DNA from: Anagrus nilaparvatae
Taxonomy: Eukaryota > Arthropoda > Insecta > Hymenoptera > Mymaridae
Direction: 5' to 3'
DNA length: 64,000 nucleotides
NCBI GenBank assembly: GCA_022575985.1
Contig: JAKSXM010000007.1
Location: 34,536,501 to 34,600,500, forward strand
In this document: positions 56,507-64,000 of the stretch, in pieces
Position numbering within the stretch: the stretch's first letter is position 1
Layout of the letters: every line of letters begins with the position of its first letter
Program-made: the position numbers and the translations under genes
The notes under the pieces: generated by a model
What the model was told of the DNA's origin: nothing
The model's input: the letters and a program-made list of their open reading frames with translations, nothing else
The model's database searches: none

Positions 56507-58885
56507 AAGGATGTGTAAATAAATCTTTAATAAAACAATGGCTACGATTCTTGGTAAAAACGCCTTTGTATAAACAGTATAAAGTAAAAATAAATAAAGA
56601 ATTTTTAAAAAAAGAAAGTACTATAATTGAAAATGTTGAAAACATTGAAGAAACTGATGAAAATATCAATATTAAGGATTTATTAACAGCCCAACAAAAT
56701 ACTTTAATTTGGTCGGAAGATAAGTATTTGACAATTGCTCCTGGGCAAAATTCTGTACCAATTAGTATTTTGTTTGATCAACACGCAGAAGAATTATCAT
56801 ATCCTAGTATATATTTAGGTTATCCTAGATCATATAATCCAAATTTAAAAATTTCTTGGTTTCAAATGGCTACAAGTGAGATAAGGAGATCAGATAGAAG
56901 AGGGGTGACCCCCGAACACATTTTATACATGGCAATGAAAATGATGAGATTACGTATAAACGAAGGTTTATATTCAGCATTTAAAATAACTGGAAATACA
57001 GAAAAAATAACGAAAAAAATGATCGAAGATAAAAGTTTCATTGAAAAATGTGTAGATAAAAATCTTTCTTATCTTAAATCTACTCCAAATTCTGTTCATT
57101 ACTGGCTGCAACGAAAAAAAGATCTATTATCAATGTTAAGGCAATTAGGTAAACCAACAATGTTTTTAACTTTAAGCTCATCAGAACACCAATGGCCTAA
57201 CCTTTTAAATACTTTATATTTTTTAAAATATGGAAAAATGTATGAAGGAGATATTTTAAAACTATATGGAATTGATAAATCTATTTTAATAAACGACGAC
57301 CCAGTTACATGTAATTTAGTTTTTAATAAATTAGTTAAAGTTATATTGCATATTTTGAAATCTATTTCGCATAGTCCATTCGGAAAATATTATGTAAAGG
57401 ATTATTTTTTACGAGTTGAATTTCAAAAACGCGGAAGTCCACATGTACATATATTATTATGGCTTAATAATGATCCTAAAGAAATAATTAGTGAAAATAT
57501 GCCGAAAACTGTAGAGTTAATTAACACATTATGTTGTTTGGAAACAGAAAATAATAATCAATTTCATGCACATACCTTTACATGTTATAAAAAAAATAGT
57601 AAATTTTGTCGATTTGACATTCCTTTTTGGCCAATGTTTGAAACCAAAATATTATTGCCTTTAGCAAAAGATGATAAAAGACGAAAAAATTTAAAAGAAA
57701 AGTATATTAGAATGAAATTTAATTTAGAAAATAAAAATTATGATAATATTAAAAGTTTTTTAAAAGATAATAATGTAAATACAGAATGTGATTATTTAAA
57801 TATAATAAGATCTGGAATAACACGTCCAAGAATTTTTATGAAAAGATCTATGAATCAAATTTTTGTTAATAGTTCTAATTCATGGATATCCAAAAAATTG
57901 AATTCTAACATGGATTTACAGTTTGTATTAGATGAATATTCATGTGCTGCATATGTTTCAGAGTATATAAATAAAACTAATAGAGGAATTTCAAATTTAC
58001 ATCATGAGTTAATTAAAATGAAGGAAACATTTCTAGACAAAGATTATAAAGAATTACTAAAATCTGTTAGTTTACAAATGTTAAACAGCGTTGAAATATG
58101 CACACAAGAAGCGGCATGGTATTTGTTGCGACTTAATATGTCTGAATTTAGTAGATCAATCGAATACATACCAACAAGTTGGCCCCATGAACGTCAAAAA
58201 GATAAAAAAACTGGTAAACAAATGAAAGCCGACAAATTGAGTGATAATTCCACAAATATTTGGAAAAAAAATATAATACAAAAGTATGAACAAAGACCAA
58301 ATGATTTATCTTTTATCTGTTTGGCTGAATTTGCAGCGAATTATGCTATGGATTCTACTAAAAAATATTATAAAAGAAAAATACCTAAAATTATTCGTTA
58401 TAGAAATTATGAAATTAGTAACGTATATGAATATAAACGAGAATCAGTAACTTTATTTTTTCCTTTTCAAAATGAAGAAATTGACTTATTAGATTGTAAT
58501 AAATTTTTAGATATTTATAATGATAATGAAAAAATTATTTTAGAAATGAGAAAAGTTTTTGAAAATAATATGGATCTGGAGAAAACTATTAATTTATGTA
58601 AAAAATATTATTTAGATTATGAAGAAGATAATATGAAACAAGAAGAATATTTAGTAAGCAAAGAAATTGATGATAATTTTTTTTATAATTTAAATAATGA
58701 TAATGATTTAAATTATATCCCACATAATAAAAAAATTAATTCTATAATTAAAAAAAAGGAAAATGTAATGAGTAAGAAAGAATACTGTATTCAAATGCGG
58801 AAAGCTAATATAGAACAAAGAATTCTAATTTTAGAAGCAATTCATAGATTACATGATAAAAATTCAGAACCTTTACAAATTTTCA
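56507..58885 (+). pseudogene. Helentron B RepHel, part 2: Rep (HUH) endonuclease
   Basis: Long open frame (ORF 56503-58911). Markers: PISILFDQHAEELSYPSIYL, RRSDRRGVTPEHILYMAMKM, PTMFLTLSSSEHQWPNLLNT. HUH motif in FQKRGSPHVHILLWL, tyrosine pair in CAAYVSEYINKTNRG (Y-x-x-x-Y), and the linker TQEAAWYLLRLNMSEFSRSI, IPTSWPHER. All catalytic residues of the HUH/Y2 site are still visible. It runs into a one-base frameshift in the run of T near 58885, just before the helicase P-loop. Confidence 0.8.
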
Positions 58886-59262
58886 TTTTCAGGACAAGCT
58901 GGTACTGGTAAAACATTCACATTAAAATTACTTATGGAAACGTACAATCGATTTTCATTGAATCATACCTCTATATATAATTCATTTATTGCATGTGCTT
59001 CTACAGGTAAAGCAGCTACTGCTTTTAGAGGAACTACAGTTCATTCGGCTTTTAATATTAGCTTTTCTAATACTGATAATATGAAAGATGAAATGCTTTT
59101 TTTATATAGATCATGTTTTAAGAACGTAAACGTTATAATTATTGATGAGATAAGCATGCTAAGTGCAGAAATATTATTACTTATTCATAATCGATTACAA
59201 AAAATTACAGGTAATTTTATTGATCCATTTGGAGGTATGAATATTATATTGTGTGGTGTAAA
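58886..59262 (+). pseudogene. Helentron B RepHel, part 3: helicase N-terminal part
   Basis: SGQAGTGKTFTLKLLMETYN (Walker A), CASTGKAATAFRGTTVHSAF and VIIIDEISMLSAEILLLIHN (Walker B) are a Pif1-like helicase. After DPFGGMNIILCG the frame breaks near 59263: the expected G-D-x-R-Q-L-P-P-I continues as IRQLPPINATPIF in another frame. Confidence 0.75.
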
Positions 59263-60954
59263 TCACCAATTAGACAATTACCTCCTATTAATGCAACACC
59301 AATTTTTAAAAGAATTAAGGGTTCAAATTTGTGTAATGAAATGTTATGGCAAAGTTTAAAATATTATCCATTGAACTTAGTAGTTAGACAAAAAGATAAA
59401 ATATTTTCAGATATATTAAACAAAATTGGAAATGGTTATAAATTAGAAAAATCAGAAATAAAAATTATTGAAAATAGGTTTATTAATAAAAAAACTAAAA
59501 AAAAAATTACTTCAAATGTACGTTTATTTTCAAAAAATAAAGAAGTTTTAGATTACAATAAAAAATATATAAAATCTCGTGGTAAGGTAAAATATCAAAC
59601 AGCTGCTGATACTTATTCTGGATATGAAGATAAAAAAAAATTACAACAATTAAGAGATATAGTACATAAAAAAAATTCTACTATGACTGGTGGTTTACCG
59701 TACTTAATATCATTGTTAGAAGACTGTCCTTATTTATTAACAACAAACCTTAATATACCTGATGAGTTAGTTAACGGATCTATTGGTTTATTGAAGTATA
59801 TTGAATACGATAAAGACCAAAATATTATTAGGTTATGGTTGCAATTTCCAAATTCTAATATTGGACAGTTGACTAGATTGAAAAATAAAAAATATTATGT
59901 TAACAAACCACATATAAATAAACATTGGATACCAATTAGTAAACAAAAATTTACAATAAAATTTAATGATAAACATTGTAAATGTAAGCGCATTCAATTT
60001 CCTTTAATAGAAGCTAACGCAATAACAATTCATAAAAGTCAAGGTGGAACATATGAATCAATCGTTTATGAATATTCAAAGACACATTCTCAACAACATG
60101 TTTATGTAGCATTATCAAGAGTAACATCTTTGAATGGATTATATTTGACAAATATAAATAAAGATTTTAAATTTTATCATTATAAAGAAAATATTAATGA
60201 AGAATTACAAACAGAATTTAGAAGATTAAATAATCATATTTTACCAACAATATATAAATCATGTTCAATATTTCTAAATACTGATTCTTATAAAGCATTA
60301 ACATTTGTTTTATTGAATATACAAAGTCTATATGCACACAAAAAAGATATATTATGCGATGAAAATCTCACAACTCCAAATATAATAGCTTTAATAGAAA
60401 CATGGATAGAAGGTAATCAAATTCAGTTAACAAACTATAGCTGTATTTCATATTTTAAAAGAGAAAACCAAAAAGCATCTGGTGTAGCAATTTATGTAAA
60501 GCAGTCATTTGTTCTATATAGTAAAGTACTTCACTTTTCAAATAAAACAAATAGACATCTAGAAATTGGAGACATTTGCGGAATAAAAATGTATATTAAT
60601 AGTAGTGATATATATTTTATATTAATATACATATCTAACAATTCAACAAAACAAAACATTAAAAAATTTATACAAAAATATTTAAACATCTTAAATTCTA
60701 GTAATTATATATCATCAAAAATTATAATTTGTGGTGATCTAAATTTAAATCTAAGTTGTGAAGAGAATAAAGATTTTATTATATACATGAAAAAAATATA
60801 TAATTTGGAAATAAATACAAACATAAAAAAACCAACAACTTTAAGTGATACATGTATTGACATAATATTTTCAAGAAATATAACTTTGGATTTATTTAAT
60901 TACATAACATATTTTACACTCCATAGACCAATTTTTGGCAAACTAAAATTATAA
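59263..60954 (+). pseudogene. Helentron B RepHel, part 4: helicase C-terminus and EEP endonuclease
   Basis: ORF 59251-60954. The helicase end carries RQLPPINATP, LLTTNLNIPDELVNGSIGLL, NAITIHKSQGGTYESIVYEY and VYVALSRVTSLNGLYLTN. From about 60290 an apurinic-like (EEP) endonuclease follows without a break: FVLLNIQSLYAHKKDIL, IIALIETWIEGNQ (catalytic Glu), IIICGDLNLNL (Asp/Asn), CIDIIFSRN and LHRPIF where S-D-H is usual. A RepHel-EEP fusion is the defining trait of Helentrons. The final S-D-H appears changed to T-L-H, which may inactivate the nuclease. Stop at 60954. Confidence 0.8.
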
Positions 60955-61470
60955 ACCAATGCATTTTTATTAAATTTTGTTATATATTCATATAAACCTT
61001 TTTTTTAAACTTAATGCTGTTCATTTTGTTCATTCTGTATCTAAAATAATATATCTTTAAATTGATCTTAAAATTAATTAAATTAATTTAAATTGGAAAA
61101 ATTTGGTTCTTCTTTTTAAATTTAATAAATTTAACGCTTTTTTTTTAAATAAAACAAATTAGTATTTCCTTGCTACATTTGAATAAAATAAATTTAATCT
61201 TCCTTTATAAATTTGGATAAATTTAAACATAATAATATAATCGATAAAATAAAATTAATAATTTTATAAAATCGTAAATCATTTTTAAAAAAAATTAATT
61301 TTAAAATATGATTTGATAATCATTGAATATGTAGCAAAAATCTATTTCTTTGTTTGACGCAAATAACAGTGGATTAGGTCTATTGGAGAAACCACTATAA
61401 AAAAAAAGCGCTTAGTTATTTACCTCAAAGGTGGTGTGGAAAAAATAACATTAAAAATAAAACATAAAGT
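60955..61470. other. Gene-free spacer between Helentron B and the LINE
   Basis: AT-rich; no coding frame. I looked for a Helentron 3' end (inverted repeat, hairpin, CTAG) and found none. Confidence 0.4.
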
Positions 61471-61489
61471 TGATCCACTACCTTTAGAA

Positions 61490-61962
61490 CGGCCGGCTAT
61501 AACGAGACGATAATTGACGTGTCTTTCGCATCTGAAGGCCTGAGCACAAGAGTGAATAACTGGCACGTCATGGAAGATTTTACAGCGAGCGACCACCAAT
61601 ATATTTCGTTTGGAATCCAGCATGAACGACAGCCCCCTGGCGAGGCATATAGGTCGAAATCAAGAGGTTGGAACCTCAATAAGCTGAATAAAGAACGATT
61701 CATAGAAGTTTTATCGTTGGGACAAGGGGCAATTCTAGCGAATCCCCGCAGAGTAGGAAGTGAGGAAGACGCGGATAAACTAGTATTCGAAGTAATGACG
61801 GTGCTTAAGAAAGCCTGTGATGCTTCCATGCCTCGAAAAAGGTTCAATGGAAAGAAACCACTTGTGTACTGGTGGAACCCAGAAATTGCAGAGCTCCGCA
61901 GACAAAGCCACAAGACGCGAAGAAGAGCGACTAGAGCAAAGTCCCGCGGAGAAGCAAGTTAA
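61490..61962 (+). pseudogene. LINE fragment: end of EEP endonuclease and linker
   Basis: NETIIDVSFASEGLSTRVNN, WHVMEDFTASDHQYISFGIQ: T-x-I-D-V-(T/S)-F-A-S and S-D-H-x-Y-I are the C-terminal motifs of R1-type endonucleases. Then KPLVYWWNPEIAELRRQSHK, the conserved W-W-(N/T)-x-E-I linker. The frame is lost near 61925-61960 and continues in the 61817-62422 frame. Confidence 0.75.
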
Positions 61963-62422
61963 GCGATCCTTAAGGCAGGCGCTCAACGTCAGCAAAATTC
62001 GCTGTGAAAGGAAGCTATGTATTGAAGTCGACAACGACCCCTGGGGATTTGGCTTCAAGATAGTTATGAAGAAGCTGAGGGGCTTCGCGGCCATCTCGCT
62101 AATGGACAAAGAGGAGGCAAAAACAGTAGTTGATGCCCTATTCCCGACGCACCTGACAAGAGTGGATCAAGAGGATAACACCAATGTAGAGGATATCCCG
62201 GACTTTACGCAAGAAGAGCTGTTCGCTGCCGTGAACTCCCTTAGAAATAAGAAAGCTCCCGGCCCAGACGGTATACCAGCCGAGATTATAAGATTAGCTG
62301 CACACGAGTGTCCATCATTGATGCTAAGGATGTACAACACAGGCGATAGAAAAAGGCAATACTGGTACTTATCAGCAAAGGAAAAGGTGATCCTACACTC
62401 CAATCCTACTGGCGACCACTAG
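61963..62422 (+). pseudogene. LINE fragment: N-terminal reverse transcriptase
   Basis: RCERKLCIEVDNDPWGFGFK, IVMKKLRG, DFTQEELFAAVNSLRNKKAP, GPDGIPAEIIRLAAHECPSL. These are the R1/I-type RT start (DNDPWG, then KAPGPDGIP). It breaks around 62340-62400, where the fingers/palm joint (W-K-x-x-x-L-V-L-L) is scrambled. Confidence 0.75.
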
Positions 62423-62890
62423 GACTTTTGGATACAGCGGGAAAAAGTTTCGAAAAGATGCTGCAATGTCGTATCTTAAACGCTGTAGAAGCAGCAGGAG
62501 ACTTATCTCCTCGACAATACGGCTTTAGACGGGGGCGGTCCACCATTGGGGCAGTGAAGGAGGCCGTTGACGCGATAACGAGGGCCCAAACGGGTAATCA
62601 TTACTCTCGTAAAATTACTCTTTTGGTTACCCTTGATGTCAAGAATGCATTTAACTTGGCAAAGTAGACAGACTTCCTGCAAAGACTGAGTGACTTTGCA
62701 GTACCCAAATATTTGATGCGGGTAATGAAGAGCTACCTAAGGTACCGAGTACTTTTGTACGAGACTCTACAAGGTAAAAGGAGTAAGAAAGTGACAGATG
62801 GCGCGGCTCAGGGTTCGGTACTGGGACCTGACTTATGGAACATTTCTTATGATGGTATCTTGAGGCTGGAGCTAGCGGATGGCTGCTAGG
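62423..62890 (+). pseudogene. LINE fragment: central reverse transcriptase
   Basis: PLGLLDTAGKSFEKMLQCRI, LSPRQYGFRRGRSTIGAVKE, LLVTLDVKNAFNLAK (domain A with first Asp), stop, then YLRYRVLLYETLQGKRSKKV, TDGAAQGSVLGPDLWNISYD (domain B). After ILRLELADG the frame stops. Confidence 0.75.
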
Positions 62891-63829
62891 TAAATACAAA
62901 CATATGGATGGAAGAGCATAGATTAAGTCTTGCAGCTGCTAAGACAGAGATCGTAGTGTTTACGGGGAAGCAAATTCAAACTTTCATCCCGATACGAATC
63001 GACGAGGATACTGTCATAGAGACTAAAAGGTTCGTTAAATATCTAGGGATAACTCTGGACACGAAGCTGACTCTCAAAGGGTCAAGAAGGCAGATACCAC
63101 GACGCAAGCCCTGAGCAGGCTGATGTCAAATATGAACGGCCCGAAGTCCAGCAAGAGGAAGCTACTAATGTTTGTAACTCACTCCATCCTATTGTATGGA
63201 GCAGAAATTTGGGGGAAGGCGTTAGACAAGGATATGTATGCGAAAGGCGTAATAAGAGTTCTGAGGGTTTCTTGCTCGTACAGCACTGTCTCGGAAGCGG
63301 CATCCCTTGTGATCGCAGGCATTATCCCAATTAAGCTCCTCGCCAAAGAGCGTAAACTTATTTACGATACAAAAAATGAAGGCGACGTCGACCGTATTAA
63401 AGCGGAAGTTAGGAGGGATGTGATGTTGGAGTGGCAGACGCTCTTGAAGAATCTCACAGATAGCGCATGAACCAGGCGTCTCATAAAAGATGTCGCTCCA
63501 TGGATCCAGAGAGAACATGGGGAAGAGAATTACTTCTTGACCCAGTTTCTCAGTGGACACGGGCTTCTTCAGTCCTATCTCTTCAGGATGGGCAAAGTTG
63601 GAAGCTCCGAATATGTGTTCTGTCCCGGCGAACACGATGATGCGTATCACACGTTCTTTCGTTGCGATCGGTGGGTGATCAAAAGGAGGGAATTTGAGGC
63701 GGAAATAGGTGACATTGCGCCTGACAATGTCGTTGAAAGAATGCTTTAAAATGAAGAAGGATGGAGTGCTGTTGCAAGGTTCGTGGAGGATATTCTGCGA
63801 ACTAAAAAGCTATTGACGACACCCTAACT
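62891..63829 (+). pseudogene. LINE fragment: thumb, C-terminus and 3' UTR start
   Basis: MEEHRLSLAAAKTEIVVFTG, VKYLGITLDTKLTLKG, then in another frame THSILLYGAEIWGKAL, VIRVLRVSCSYSTVSEAASL, and FLSGHGLLQSYLFRMGKVGS, FCPGEHDDAYHTFFRCDRW (the Cys-His knuckle of the R1 clade). The stretch that should hold the catalytic F/Y-A-D-D between domains B and D is missing, so the RT cannot be active. Confidence 0.75.
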
Positions 63830-63919
63830 AGGAGCCGTGTGTAGGAGCGACCGAGATGGACGGTTCTTGCACGCGGCACCAAAGAGGGGACGATGTAGGA
63901 CGTACAAGGATATCTATTT

Positions 63920-63960
63920 ATTTATTTATTTATATACTTATTTATTTATTTATTTATAAA
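63920..63960. repeat. LINE 3' tail, (TATTTATTT)n
   Basis: A short run of TTTA/TATTT repeats right after the GC-rich 3' UTR. Tandem simple-repeat tails instead of poly(A) are known for some R1-like LINEs. Confidence 0.6.
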
Positions 63961-64000
63961 CTTACGTATTTATCTAGTTGACGACACGGTGAAATAACAA

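Larger units (their letters stand above)
61475..63980 (+). mobile_element. Decayed, 5'-truncated R1-like LINE
   Basis: A sharp rise in GC content near 61478 marks the element. It runs from the end of the EEP endonuclease through reverse transcriptase to the C-terminal zinc-knuckle region and a GC-rich 3' UTR, then a run of TATTTATTT-type repeats (63920-63960). Frames break at least five times and in-frame stops occur (62665-62667, 62887-62889, 63115, 63468). The right edge may extend past the window. Confidence 0.8.

Overview
The window is an AT-rich stretch of a eukaryotic, most likely insect, genome. The evidence is spliced genes with GT-AG introns, an R1-like LINE (an arthropod-centred clade), FLYWCH/MULE, Tigger and Helitron-type transposons, and abundant satellites and foldback elements. 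I cannot name the species. No ordinary single-copy host gene is certain; most of the sequence is a pile of nested mobile elements, some with cargo-like genes.

Layout. 0.3-10.7 kb: six exons of one decayed MULE-type (FLYWCH) transposase gene on +, with foldback, TIR and hairpin elements in its introns. 10.7-20.4 kb: no credible gene, but several large palindromes. 20.9-24.75 kb: three tightly packed + strand genes: an F-box protein with LRR-like repeats, a Tigger/pogo-type DDE protein without recognisable catalytic residues, and a six-exon protein with two predicted OB folds of RPA type.

24.96-55.0 kb: nested Helentron/Helitron2-like insertions. An outer non-autonomous element E (5' hairpin at 24956, 3' inverted repeat plus hairpin at 54975-55005) seems to hold an element F in minus orientation (3' end at 25629). 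Inside lie a 15.4-kb element A (28899-44272) and an LTR retroelement G (45996-52609). Element A has both termini, a large minisatellite, a three-exon OB-fold gene and a RepHel gene. Its RepHel is split by a 2.2-kb array of tRNA-containing repeats flanked by a 13-bp duplication; without the array the reading frame is continuous. Element G (minus strand) has gag followed by a long second frame with an OTU-like domain in place of a recognisable pol, joined through a TTTAAAC heptamer abutting the gag stop.

55.6-60.95 kb: a Helentron RepHel pseudogene (B) with the OTU C-terminal half, Rep, helicase and a C-terminal EEP endonuclease, broken by about three frameshifts. The RPA-like gene at 23.6-24.7 kb and this RepHel may be two halves of one Helentron split by E, because element A has the same gene order. 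61.48-64.0 kb: a decayed R1-like LINE whose base composition is far more GC-rich than its surroundings.

Basis: reading frames, splice sites, repeats and motifs were read by eye; family names rest on remembered motifs, not on searches.
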